Positions 1 through 12,400 of a stretch of 64,000 bases of DNA are shown here, one piece after another. The position numbers and the translations under genes were made by a program. Every line of letters starts with the position of its first letter. Positions within the stretch are counted from its first letter, which is position 1. Origin of the DNA: Monosporascus cannonballus (taxonomy: Eukaryota; Ascomycota; Sordariomycetes; Xylariales). The DNA lies in NCBI GenBank assembly GCA_004154925.1, contig QJNS01000279.1:32396-96395 (forward strand), written 5' to 3'. The notes below the pieces were generated by a model. That model worked only from the letters and a program-made list of their open reading frames with translations, made no database searches and was not told the origin of the DNA.

Positions 1-25
1 CTTGCGCACCGCACCGACCGCTCGC

Positions 26-1307
26 TTACTTCCAGAACTTCTGCAACGAGACCTCCTTGTCGTCGTGTTTGTTGAGGATCTTGGCCGTAGCCAGCTCGAA
101 GTCCTCCTGCGTGACGTGGACTCTCCTCTCGCGCAGCGCGTACATGCCCGCCTCGGTGCACACACCTTTGAGCTCGGCACCTGAGCACCCGTTCATCTTC
201 TCGGCGATCTTGGTCAGGTTTATTCCCCTCGTCAGGTTCATCTTGCGGCTGTGGATGCGCAGGATATCGGCCCTGGCCTCGACCGACGGCGGTGGGAACT
301 CGATCTTCCGGTCGATACGGCCGGGTCTCAGCAGCGCGGGGTCAAGAATGTCCAGTCGATTCGTGGCCATGATTACCTTGATGTTCTTGGTCGGCTCGAA
401 GCCGTCCAGCTGGTTAAGAAGCTCCAACATGGTACGCTGGACCTCGGAATCGCCTCCCGATGAACCCTCCACTCGCGACGAACCGATGGAATCGATCTCG
501 TCCATGAAGATGATCGAGGGTGCATGTTCACGGGCCATGACGAACAGCTCACGCACCATACGCGAACCCTCGCCGATATACTTCTGTACTAACTCGGAAC
601 CGGACACACGAATGAATTTGCAGTCTGTGTGGTGAGCGACGGCTCTGGCTAGTAGTGTCTTGCCGGTTCCCGGAGGTCCGTACAGTAACACACCCTTCGG
701 CTGTGCGATACCGAGAGACTCGAAGAGTTCGGGGTGTTTTAATCCTAGTTCGATTACTTCTTTGATCTCCTATTAAAAGTTTAGTTTCAACATTTATAAA
801 TCAAATAAGGAAGAATACCTTTATTTGTTGATCTAAGCCACCGATCATATCGTATGTACTGTCGGGAACCTTTTCAACCATCATGAGAGACACGAGAGGA
901 TCGACGGAAGACGGGAGGATCTTCTCAAGCTTGTAGGAATCGGATAACAGGGTCACCCGCTTGCCCACGGTGAGCTTGGCTATATCGACGGAATCGGCCA
1001 CATCGACAACTGCAACCGATTAGTCTTGGGGTAAATCTACTTGGTATGCAGGGAAACTAGGTGTGCTCTTACCATATTTACCCTCTGGATGTACTTTGAC
1101 TAAGACTTTCTTGGTACCCATCACCTTGACCACCTCACCAACATAGGACCCGGGTTGTTGCAGGAGACCCAATTCTTCCCGCAATAACCGCACTCTAGAG
1201 TTGTAGTCATTTCTCTGGGCTTCGAGACGGCGGAGGACGGCCTGACCCTTCAGGATCTCAAGCTTCATGGCCTCGATCTTGTTGTGGTAATAATTGTCGA
1301 GCGCCAT
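26..1307 (-). CDS. RPT6: 26S proteasome regulatory subunit 8 (Rpt6), AAA ATPase
   Basis: One of the six AAA ATPases of the 19S base, which unfold ubiquitylated substrates and feed them into the 20S core. Three exons (1307-1073, 1009-820 with its last base at 819, and 769-26) give 389 residues, the usual Rpt6 length. The introns are 63 bp (GTAAGA donor, CTAAT branch, GCAG acceptor) and 49 bp. Both joins restore family sequence: HPEGKYVVDVADS at the first and [16 protein letters not shown] at the second. An N-terminal coiled coil (about residues 5-50) is followed by the OB domain, then the AAA domain with Walker A GPPGTGKT, Walker B IIFMDEID and the arginine-finger region [14 protein letters not shown]. 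The protein ends in LQKFWK. Near identity to metazoan PSMC5 through the AAA domain makes the call secure. The ATG at 1307 fits the family start. Known: nuclear and cytoplasmic, essential in yeast. Confidence 0.97.
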
Positions 1308-2661
1308 GGTTGCTGGTGCCCGTCCGGGTAGGGTGGAAATACGAGACGGAGGGCCTGGACCGTCGTTAGGAAATCTATTGGTGAAACAAGACGGTGAAGG
1401 CCGGGAGGTTGGGAGTGCGCAGCCAAAATCGCAAGTCGTAACGGTAATGATGATGAGAGGTTGATGGTTAGAGGCGAAGAGAGGACGAGGCTACCAAACA
1501 CTGAATTCAAGGAATCAGCCCTCTCGCTGCATGTGGTCATAGCACTGAACGCACGGCAGGCAGTTAAAGAGGACGCGGCTCCCGTCAAAGGAATGCCAAG
1601 ATATCAATCGGCCCCCGACAAGGTGCATTAAGTAAGCGCACGTGTCTAGCTGCTATACCTAGGCACATATGTACCGTGGCCCCGGCGGGGCGCTTGCTCT
1701 ATCTGGGGTGCCAAGGCTTTTTTCCGGACGTTGGAGTGCTAACGAGGCTGGGTACGGTACATGTACAGTACATGTACCGTACATAGTATGCAGGTGAGCA
1801 CGTAGGTACCTCTTTTCCTTACGAACTCAATATGCAGGCAGGTGTACTCTAGCACTACATGCACCTAAGGTCGGGGCGTGCCTGCTCTTTACCCGACAAT
1901 GGTTGACAAAAAAATTGTCATACTTCTAAAATACACCGTGAATACTATTAATCAGTCATCGTGTTCGAAGATACTGGGTATAGTATCTATCGTGCAAATT
2001 ATATCGTGTAATGATTTTCTGTGTACTTGGCTCAGCCTGGAATATAAGGCTTGAACCTATATATATCTTGAATACTTCTAAAATACTCTAGGTTCAAATA
2101 ACAATCACCGATTAACAAAGGAAAGTGAAAATTAAGGAAAAGTATTGCCATATTCTCCGAGATCCAAATATTATATTTCTGGTTTCAATTTTGTTCGGAA
2201 TAAGCTGGCAAGGTAGAGTTATCTATACAAGTAATGGTGGGTATTGTTAGAGTATATTTTTTTTGTCAACCACCTTGCCCGATAAATGGGTCTCACATCC
2301 AGGCTGGGGCAGACCTGAGCATACCCCGATTTTTGCAACCAATTGAGCACAACCTAAAAATAGAAATTTGCAGAACCTCTTTCTACGCCTATTATTTGCC
2401 TTTCGCTGTAGCTAACCACTTTTCGCGAAGAGTTTCTGTTATATCCACGCCAGCAGCAAGATAGGGTTACAATCGGGGTCCATACGGCAATTGTATTGAG
2501 TTTACCTACAGAGAAAGGAGAAGGATCTCTCACAGGTACGGTCGCAAATCCCTATGGAAAGGGTGGCATCCGGACGTGGGTTATTTGAGGCTTGTGCATT
2601 GTATGGCCAACGACATTGTAATACACCAATTAAGGTAGGCTGCCGCTGTAACAGAAAGAAA
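1308..2661. other. Intergenic, partly AT-rich, no gene seen
   Basis: Lies upstream of RPT6. No open frame here has recognisable protein character. Bases from about 1900 to 2480 are AT-rich with many short palindromes and direct repeats, for example ATACTTCTAAAATAC at 1920-1934 and again at 2072-2086, and TTGAACCTA (2051-2059) facing TAGGTTCAA (2090-2098). This looks like mutated repeat debris, but no element boundary can be drawn. Confidence 0.5.
1752..1782. repeat. Perfect inverted repeat, 15-bp arms, 1-bp spacer
   Basis: GTACGGTACATGTAC (1752-1766) is followed by a single A and then its exact reverse complement GTACATGTACCGTAC (1768-1782). It is built from GTAC/CATG-type short palindromes and sits about 450 bp upstream of the RPT6 start codon. 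It could form a cruciform or hairpin; no function is known to me. Confidence 0.85.
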
Positions 2662-2691
2662 GGGGGGGGGGGGGGGGGGCGNNNNNNNNNN

Positions 2692-2758
<67 letters not shown>
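2662..2758. other. Assembly gap flanked by G and C homopolymers
   Basis: Eighteen G (2662-2679), then CG, ten N (2682-2691), then 67 C (2692-2758). A long G run meeting a long C run across a fixed-size N block is the signature of an unresolved join rather than biology. The true distance and content here are unknown, and apparent reading frames across it are meaningless. Confidence 0.9.
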
Positions 2759-2759
<1 letters not shown>

Positions 2760-2840
2760 CAGTCCTTTACGTGACAAGTTTGAGGTCTCAGCTTTATAAA
2801 CCACTCTCTTCACTTTCAACATCTGAGCCGCTTTTTTATC

Positions 2841-5800
2841 TTGAAGCTTGCACCAAGTTATAGAATAGTGTTCGTCTGCGACTCCCACGCCGCGATCATC
2901 ATCCCCAAGGGCAATGTCATGGACAACTTTGATAGCCCCGACGCCGCCCACAGCCGAGCCAGGAGACATGGCCTGTTCCGCCTCCACCCTAAGCCGCAAC
3001 ATCCATATAGCCATCTTGATTTTGATGTCGAGTAAGTTCGACGTGCTAAGATGCCGGTTGGCCCTCACGATTTGACATGATTGCAGTATAGTGGCCGTCC
3101 ACGGCCTTGGCGGACACGCCTTCAACACATGGACAGATAAGACGGCCACCTCCGGCTAAGAGATTCATTGCCCGCACGAGTCCCCCGAGTACGAGTTATG
3201 ACCTATGGATACGACTCCACAGTCCTCTTTGGTAGCTCTCGTGCGAGTATAAATGACTTTGCGCTTGACTTGACAACAAGGCTGGAGCTCGAGCACCAGC
3301 ACACCAAGGAACAACGGCGCCCGCTGGTGTTTGTCTGCCACAGCCTAGGTGGGGTTGTGTTTAAGGAGTTTCTCGTACACTTATCACTGCAGCTCGATCG
3401 CTGCCACGATCTCCTGCGAAGCGTTTGCGGCGTGGTGTTCATGGGAACTCCTCACAGAGGCTCTCGCGCTGCGGCGCCGGCCCGCCTCTTGTCCCGGATC
3501 ATCAACGTGGCAACCTTGGAAAGCGCAGTCAGGTCCGATTTGATACGGACTCTCCAAGTCTCATCGATCGAACTGGAGACTATTTCGCGACATGCTACGG
3601 AGCTTTAAAGGAGCTTACAATAGTCTCTTTCTACGAGCAGAAGCCAATAAGCCCGGCTTTAGTATATTACTGAAACTTCGAAACAAGGAGATCGATGCTG
3701 ACGGTGTTTGACTGCAGGTTGTGGAGCCATTCTCCGCTATCCTAGGTCTTCCCAATGAACCCGCCATACCCATCAACGCGGACCACAGAAAGATAGTCAA
3801 AACGTCACCTAGGAAAGAGCAACGGTATCTACCCGTTTGGACGTCAATTAAGGAACTGGTTGAAGGTTGCCACACCTCCGTAATCTGGAAACCTCTGGGA
3901 CCTCGCTGACATGACTGCTAGCATCTTCGATGACCCTAGCTGGGGCCAATCGACAGCTTCTCGATAAGCTCTTCTGCGTGGACTACAAGGCCGCGCAGCT
4001 CAGGCCACGGCAGCCGCAGAGAGGAACCTGCGAGTGGATCCTCAGTGATCCCACTTATGTCTCTTGGCTGAACTCAGATCAGTCCTCCATGCTTCTGCTC
4101 ACAGGGTAGGCCGGTACTGGCAAGAGCGTACTAACGCGCTACCTCGCCGAGAGCATCCAGTCCGGAGGCCAGAGCGATGGTGCTAGGACTGGCTACCTCG
4201 GAGTTAGCTTCTTCTGCTCGTATGATAAAACGGCGATCAACTATGAAGAAGCGGTGCTTCGATCTCTGCTGCACCAACTGATTCAGCTGAACATCCGCAG
4301 TGCCGCCCTTGTGCGAAGCCGCCTTGAGAAACGCAACTCCTCTGGACTGAGCATTTCTACGCGAACAGATGACTTGTGGCCCAGTCTCACTGATGTCTTA
4401 TCCATGAGCACAATGAAACGGATCTTTCTTGTCATTGATGCGATTGAAGAACTCGGCGCCGAAATTGCGATTTCCATTCTCTCTAGGCTTTGGAAGACAA
4501 CCCACTTTCTCAACCAAACACATCCCGAAAACCGGCTCCGGATTTTTGTTTCTAGTTGCCGGAATCCAGCATACGCCTCTGCTCTGCCAAACCTGACAAT
4601 ATTGTCAATGAAGAAAGCTCAAATTCAGAGAGACATTGAAGAGTTTCTACGGCATGAAGTAGAGGAATTTGCTACCAAGAACAGTGCCTTTAGAGCATCT
4701 GTATCAGCTGGAACGCGACGTGAGATTGTCACCAGCATCTTGGCCAGAGTTGATGGAATGTTCCTTCAAGCAGCTCTAGCGTGGGGAGAGTTCCGCAAAG
4801 GGATCATGTGGAACCAAAGCGTGGTGGCCAAGAAGCTAAAGAGCCTGGATGCCCTCCCGCCTGGCATGGCAGCCCTCTATGACAAGGTGATCAATGAACT
4901 GAACGACTCTATTAGAGACGACGCTTTCGTGATCTTCTCGGTCCTGGCCGCTGCTGCCAGACCTCTTTCGGAACCCGAACTGAGCGCTATCCTGGGTGTT
5001 TGTAATTCAAATAAGGACATCGTATGCTCAACAGACCTGGAGCCCTTTAAAGACTTATACCAAATCATGGAGCAAAGCTTTCCCAATCTGATCACAATAA
5101 AGGATGACAACAGAGCCACGTTTGTGCATCTTTCCTTCAGGGAATGCCTCCAAAGTCGGCAGGACTTCCAGGACGCGCTGTTGTTAGGACGCCGCGAGAT
5201 TACGCGGACGTGCTTGCTGTACTTGAAGCTAAGAGACATGCTTCGGCATGCGCATGATGGGTCAGGCACGGCCGGTATGTCAAAATAAGGACCCTCCCAA
5301 CTGGGAATAATGCTAATTGTCCTACAACGCAGTGCTCTGTTCAAAGTACCCATTCCTGTCCTATGCTCGCGACTATTTCCTGTTTCACATCCGCCATATT
5401 CCATACGAAGACCCCCACTGTGGCTCTTATTCAGCAAAACTGCTGGCAAGGTCAGTATTTACACTCTAGAGTGCCTACGCTCCCGCGAATCCGATACTTG
5501 CCTCAGCCCCCTGCTGGAAGTTATACAAAATGTGCCTGCTCCCGCAAAATTGCAGCTCGTTCGGAATTTCAAGGAGCACAGATACGACCTAGATGAGAAA
5601 TGGTCGCGCAGGAGCTGTGGCCAGCCGCTTCAGCACTGCTGCTCTATGGCTGGCCAGGACGCAACTCTCAAGGAAGTTGCGTTCTTGATGCTCAGGCTTG
5701 GGGCAAATCCAAGCTTGCCCCCAAGACCGTGGCGCTCGAACCTCCGGCGTGCCATGGAAAGCGAAGTATGGGACTTGTACGACATCCTGTTACGCCACCC

Positions 5801-6990
5801 CTTGACAGATCCCAACGCGCCAGATCAGTGCAATCAAACCGTGCTCCACGCCCTCGTCCGGGAAGGTCCCCTTAATAGAATATCCGAAGTCGTCGACGTG
5901 CTTCACGGCGTGGATGTTAACATCCAAGATATCGATGGGTACACGCCGCTACACCTGGCAACTTCCGTAGGAAGGCCGGATGTCGTCCGGAAACTGCTCA
6001 ACGTGCCGGGCATCCGCCTCGACTTGGCGGACAGACAGGGCCGAACGGCCCTAACACTCGCTACATATTGGGGTATGAAGAGCATCGCGCTGGTGCTGAT
6101 TGAGCACTCGGAGGCGTTCCCACTCCCCGAGGCCGGCCAGCTCAGCGCGCTCGTCCTTGCCGCCAAGCACGGACAGAAAGACCTCTGCACCAGGCTGCTC
6201 GAGCTCTCGCGCTACCAAAACCTGGATTGCCACATCAACATCGCAGGCCGCGGCATCCTACACCTTGGCTGCCATCAACAACTGGGCCGAGGTTCTAGTC
6301 GATTGCATTGGCCACGGCGCCAGTGCTGGCCTCAATGTCAACAAGATCGACCACGCCGGCAAGACGGCGCTACACCACGCCGCGGCCCTAGGTAACGTCG
6401 AGGCCTGTTCTGTACTCACGGAGCGCGGGGGAGCCAGCCTGACGCTACAGGACCGGAATGGGCGAACGGCGGCTATGGCGGCTGCCGACGCAGGTTTCAA
6501 GGACGCGCTGGTCGTGCTGCTGAAGAGCGGACGCGTCAACCCCAACCAGCGGGACGTCGAGGGTCGGAACATGGCACACTGGGCGGCTACGCTCGACTGC
6601 GTTGATGTCATGGAGATGCTGGTGGGCTTGGAGGGCGCGAGCGTAGAGTGGGCGCGCCGGGACAAGCATGGCAAGCGGCCTGTGGACATTGCGGGTATGT
6701 GTGGGACTAAGTACGTTGGACTGTTCTTGGCGGAGCGGACACCGGGGTGGCGGAGTGAGCAGTCGGACTGGAACTTCGAGGAGATGTATCGCAGTCGAAC
6801 AGTCGAGATGACCGATGACGCCCTACTTTTGCAGGAGGAGGAAGACCTACTGATCAAGAACTCGCGTCGGCAGAAGCGGAAGTCTGATGAAGAGTGGGAG
6901 GATTCTCGGCGACGGTATCCGGACTCCAGATTTGGGTTAGTCCCACGTCGAAAGCGATCAGATTTATTTTGCGAATATGTTCAAGGCTAG
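2841..6990 (+). pseudogene. Broken hydrolase-NACHT-ankyrin (STAND/NLR-like) gene
   Basis: The domain order is that of fungal NLR-like proteins. An N-terminal alpha/beta-hydrolase (SERAC1/DUF676-like) domain has AVHGLGGHAF and the GxSxG-type nucleophile VFVCHSLGG. A NACHT NTPase follows (P-loop region near 4098-4125, Walker B-like IFLVIDAIEEL near 4425), then about nine ankyrin repeats (5790-6760). Believable introns remain at 3032-3086, 3661-3719, 5275-5332 and 5451-5506, each restoring frame. The gene is nevertheless broken. There is a stop/frameshift at 3157-3159 before LRDSLPARVP, a 1-nt shift at about 3606, and an unresolved break at 3909-3940. A TAG at 4107-4109 falls inside the P-loop (LLTG-stop-AGTGKSVL), and a 1-nt shift near 6267 splits the ankyrin array. 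Some lesions could be base-calling errors, but five in one gene, one of them in the ATP-binding loop, argue for a pseudogene. The start is uncertain (2841 or 2919). Families of this type include incompatibility receptors; that role is inference here. Confidence 0.85.
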
Positions 6991-9458
6991 GAGAATCTAG
7001 GAACCCCGGGATAACCCAGCAACTATCTGGTTGTACTGAGAACTACTGGCTAGCTCTCAGGACTGCAGGGCAGTTTAAGGCACTGCCAGCCTATTATAGG
7101 TTCCACAAAGCAGTTCTAAGATGTACATAGAAGTGTAGGGGCAGTATTGGCATGATGAAGATGGATGGACTCATCCCGGGCAGAAAGCCTAGGGTAATTC
7201 TTACATACAAATGGGGCTGCAGGCAGCCGAGGGTTACCCAGGTGCTAAGCCTGCTTCAAAACATTTGGCCTACACAATTAATTTACTTTTGAAGTATTAT
7301 ACTAGTAGTAAACCAATATATTTTGAGATATGTAGAATAAGAGCTAAAATAAAGAGCATGGTCAAGCCCCGGCGTCCTAACCGCGTTGCTGTATGTGCCA
7401 GGACGACGGCGCTGTGTATTGGGGGCAGTTAAACAAACAACTTTGGTTAGGGTTAGAGTTGCGACTTTGGTTATTTTCATACTCAGGGGCTCAACACTGG
7501 ACGACTCGCCACCAAGAAAAGGGACACGTGCTAGCCAATTCGGCGGCCGGGGCTTTTAATTAGGCCTTATAACTTAAGTTTAAATTTCCTACTACCAACT
7601 TGTCGTTATAAACATACGGGAAAACAGTGCTAACGTCTATTGCTTCGAAGCGCTTTTATCAATAGAGTCGTTTAGCGAGTCGCAATGAACCAAGATAGGG
7701 TGCCGACTTAAATATATATATATATATATATATAAACGACGTTTTGAGTTGAGGCAATCAAATGATTGCGGTTCTAGATATGTGGTTCAATTGTCCGAGG
7801 CCCGAGTTGCTCCTTAAAGCTTTGGAAATCCTAGGGCTGGAGCTATATATAAGCAGACCAGCGGTCATTTCTGTCTGGCCTTGACTTCCAATCTCGAGGC
7901 TGGAATCGTCACGGCCTTAACTGCTTGCAAGTTTCAACGCTCTATCCTTTAAAAAAACCAGATTCATTTGACGGAAGACTTAAGACCCATTATTTACTTG
8001 TGAAGTCCTTTTTCTATGTGCGACTTCTTAAATGCAATTGCCTGAGTCATGTGACGGGTACCTGACTTGAGCCGCGCCTGGGCGAGAGCCGTGGACGCGC
8101 CGATACCTGATTAGACGAGCGCCCCACGTCGATGTAAAACCCATTAACGCACAGTAGTGAAGTGATTTTGGAGTGGGGGCCAACGGGAGAACTCCACTGA
8201 CAGGGCTTCCCGCAACTGAGCTGCCGCATCTTCCGCCGCTCGTTGTGCAGCAACACTAGGATTATCACAGTTCTGTACTTCGCAAACTTAGTAGTCGAAT
8301 CCTCACAGCATCATGTCGCGCATCATGGGTCCAAGTGTTACTAAGCCTCCGTATACTGTACAGGCGGTTTCGGCCTAGCTATCCAAGAGGCATCACCAGT
8401 TCCGATTGTGTTCAAGCTAGGCAAATAAGAGGAAAAGGCGATGCACCAATACGCCATAGTGCAGCTCCCACTACCGGTAGCTCTACAGCGAGCTTCTGGA
8501 GACTATCGCGCTCCGGTGGGGGGGTTTCCAGTTTACTATGTATGCGCGATGACCACGGTGACCGGGTGAGTGAGCAACCAGGGCGTATCACGAGGAGAGA
8601 TATCAACAAGCCTCGGGAGCTCTGGTCCACTATTGTTCTGTGTCTTCGTGAGTGGTAGCCAATGTCATCGCTCCATACCAACAGCATATTGCTTGTTTGC
8701 AACTGCAGGTGATCACTTACGGGGACTTGGTACCTACCTCAAGTTTGAGTGCTGGTGATGAGTGAGTGAGATGTTGATTGGACGTTAGTAAATAAATACA
8801 TACATGCATGTATTTAAGTAGCTTAATCGAATGCCTCCGTCCATTTCCTACTCACCCAGCAGCTTTTACGTGCATTCTCATGTTGCAAGCAACCAGTTCC
8901 CACGAGTAACTTTTCGTTCGCAGATATTCGATGATAACACCGATTCTCCTGCCCTTTCAATACATCCTCGTCTCTATGCAGCTCTCTCTTATCTTCTCCC
9001 AACGACTGGCCATACGCCCAAATTGAAGAGAATCACCCGCAGCTTGCCGCTGTCGGAGGAGGTAGGAAGGGAGATGTGGGTGTGCGTTGGGTTGGGCGCA
9101 CGTCTCAAGTAGTTGCTTCGAGTATTACCGGTAGTCTTCCCGCCTGCCTGGTCACCATCGTTCCGGTATCCGAGATTTCTCGAACGACCAGCCATCTCGC
9201 TCACTCAGACTTGGCGCCTCTCATTGCCGAGATATCCTAGAGGGACGCCGTCCACGCGGCAGATTTTCCCTCCTTCTTTAGAGGGCCCTTTCCGTCGGGA
9301 TTCTTGTTTCCATCCTAAACAATCCGCTTGTTTTGCTTAAGGGCTCCGACTCGTTCGTTGCTACGGGTGTTGTTGTTGCTGTTGTCCCCGTCCGCGTCTG
9401 TATCAGACATCACACACAGTATTCCACGTGGTATCGCACAACTCGCTAGCTTCTTGCC
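6991..9458. other. Intergenic, AT-rich in part, includes VNX1 upstream region
   Basis: No supportable gene. It contains a short telomere-like TTAGGGTTAG (7447-7456), an (AT)n tract at 7712-7734, and an AT-rich stretch about 7260-7740 that may be decayed repeat. The last few hundred bases, pyrimidine-rich with GTTGTTGTTGCTG near 9369, are the likely promoter and 5' UTR of the following exchanger gene. Confidence 0.45.
7712..7734. repeat. (AT)n microsatellite
   Basis: An uninterrupted alternating A/T run of 23 bases in intergenic DNA. Confidence 0.9.
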
Positions 9459-12400
9459 ATGGATCCCCCCTCGCAAGAATCCGGCGAGGCTCCGTCCCAA
9501 ACACCATCTCCCACAGATACGCGACGACCTCGCCCAAGACCACACCCCCAAGGAGCGACGGACGATGCGTTTGTAGAAACCTACCAGTCCGCTGATACTG
9601 TGCGGAGAAGACCCGAACCCCCGGGGCCTATTTATGGTGCGCTACCCTTTCTGCCAATGTCGAGTAATGAATGTCAAGTCGGGCGTGACACCGAAATCCA
9701 AAACTATCTTGAGCTTTTAGCTGGGTAGCCTGCTGCGTTGGGTGCTGTGACGATGATGATCCACAGCCCCCGGTCGTCATACTTGCCCATGTAAGTAGCT
9801 AACGGAGCTGACTTCTTGTCGTCTCTAGGCACTTTACAATCACCTCCGCCCGCTAGTGGCAGTTATCGTGGAGAGCCCTCCACCCACGATCGATCCCATG
9901 CGAGATCAGGCTCACAATCTGTTCGTTCGCCATTGCCTGGACCAGAGCGAGGTCGACAGCGTCCCAAAAAGCCCGTCATGCTTCGTCGAGGCTCCTCGAA
10001 CGCCGTAGCTCCCCATCGGGGTGAGGTCTTCTCTGTGGACGACGACATTGAAGAGGTTGAAAACGATGCTACCGAGGGTAGGAAACAGAGTCTACCAGGC
10101 TACAAGTCGCCGAGACAGTCCTCCGCTGTCCGGCGACGAACTGTGGCACCTGCACTGTCGAGAGTGCATTCCACGCGTAGTGATGTTCCCGATGAACAAG
10201 TTGAATTCGAGGATGGTGCCGAAACCGAGGAAAGACGCGTGTCGCAACCCCCAGAGGAAGGCGTTACGACGGATGTTGGCCCTGCTGAGGACGAGGATGA
10301 GGATGGGGATGAGGCTGAGGATGACGACGACATCAGCGACGCTGAGAGCTTTACCTTAAAAGACCGTCAACAAGCCATCAATGAAACACATCCATTCGGT
10401 ATCAGAATCTGGAAACCCGCCTTGTACAAGAAAAGCCGCTCGGTTCAGAAAACCGCCGAGGGAGATATCCACTCGTCTCCTGGACTTAGAGTTAATCACT
10501 GGTTACTCTTTTTTAACCTCCTATGGACCCTGGCCTTCGGCTGGTGGATGGCCATCTTTGCCGCCCTTGGCGCTATCGCCTGCTTCGCCGTGGCGGCCGC
10601 TCCGAGTGGTAGAGCTTACGGCCGCGTACTCTGGGGTCTGGCTGGATATCTTCTCTACCCGTTTGGCAAATTTGTTCGCCTCGAGCAGGATGAGGCATAC
10701 CTCGACGAGGACGAAGGGGAAGGGCGGAGCATCAGCGAATACGAGCAATGGCAAAGCGGTGACTTGGAATATGGCCGCCTCTTCTTTGGGCCCGAACGGA
10801 ATCGCTCCATTATCGGTCGGTCGAGACGCAGCATTGATTCGGAGCCCAGCGAGACTGACAGCCTCCTTGGGCGCTCTCACCATCGGGAGCAGCCGGAAGA
10901 TGACGCCGGCCCGCGCTTGAAGAGGCGTCTGTTTGGTCGGGGCGCTTGGACTATTGGACGTGTCATTTTCTTCGTCGTTTTTTATGGGTTGCTCACCCCG
11001 TCCCTCATGATTGTCTCGGCCATCTGCTGGTTTCTCGTGTTTTGGATTCCAATGGGCAAGGTTACGATGCTGCTCTTCCATCATCTCAGGAGGCATCCGC
11101 TGGCGCTGTCCTTCGAGTCCGATATGAGCCTTGCCAGGACTGCTGATGGCCGTCATTCCTCGATCCTACTCTGCACGTACCGGGCTGTAGGCACCAAGTA
11201 CTGGAAGTACACGATTGATGGAACCAACATCTTCCTAATCAATCTCATGGCCGTCGTGATATTCGTCATATTCGACTGGGGGGTCCTGCAGGGCGTTCTG
11301 CATATCGAGAACTTCTTGACTTCGCCGGGATTTCTTTTCGTCGCCGGGTTGCTCTCCATCATCCCCCTCGCATACTTCATCGGCCAGGCTGTCGCCTCCA
11401 TCTCTGCCCAGTCTTCCATGGGTCTGGGTGCGGCCGTCAACGCCTTCTTCTCCACTGTTGTCGAAGTATACCTCTACTGCGTTGCTCTGACGCAAGGTAA
11501 GGGAGAGCTGGTCGAAGGTAGCATTATCGGGAGTATCTTCGCTGGTATTTTATTCTTGCCCGGCTTATCGATGTGCTTTGGGGCTATTAAACGCAAGACA
11601 CAACGTTTCAATGCTAGGTCGGCCGGTGTTACGTCGACAATGCTACTGTTTGCCGTCGTTGCCGCATTTGGACCGACACTGTTTTACCAGATCTATGGTA
11701 CACATGAGCTCCGGTGCCAGAGCTGCGTTGACGCTCCTAGCCTGTCAAACGGAAGCAGCGAGCGCGATTGTCGGCGCTGTTACTATTCGCAAATACCGGC
11801 TCTCGACGACCGATTCTACATCGAGGCCGTCCGCCCCTACTGCTATATGGCAGCCATTATGCTATTCTTGTCCTATGCTATCGGCTTATGGTTTACCCTT
11901 CGAACCCACGCTGCTGTCATCTGGAACACCGAAATCGATGAGAAGAAACACGAGGACCCGCAACATCATCTACTTCGGTCGTCGGATACGCGGAACCCCG
12001 CCGAGGCGACCGGCACCGACATTCGTGACAGCAACTTGTACAAACGGATCCTTGGTCAGTCTTTAAGTCAAGTCGGCCTTCAGGGAGAAGAGTGGCATCA
12101 CTCCCGACAACAGCCAGGCGTCGTGCCACCGAATGGCCCCTCTCAGACTCCGCACATGGTCCCCCCGAAGAGTAGTGGAAGTGCTAGTGATACCATCCGC
12201 TCAAATGTCCATATCCCCGGCTTCTCAGAGATAGAAAATGACAATTTGGTCCGCGGTGTTACGGAGCTGGCGGCGACCGCCGCCGCCATCGCCGCCCGTG
12301 ATGCTCGAAATCCACGCCGTGACCGACCACTAGGTTCTAATCTTGGTAGCACTTCGACCCACCGGCCCCCTATGGTTCGCACCAGCACTTTCCCTGGTGC

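Noticed and set aside
2502..3149. 215-codon minus-strand frame with a poly-Gly stretch
   Set aside because: Runs through the N gap and homopolymer; its length is an artefact of the C run.
7447..7456. TTAGGGTTAG telomere-like motif
   Set aside because: Fewer than two full repeats; expected by chance and not evidence of a former chromosome end.
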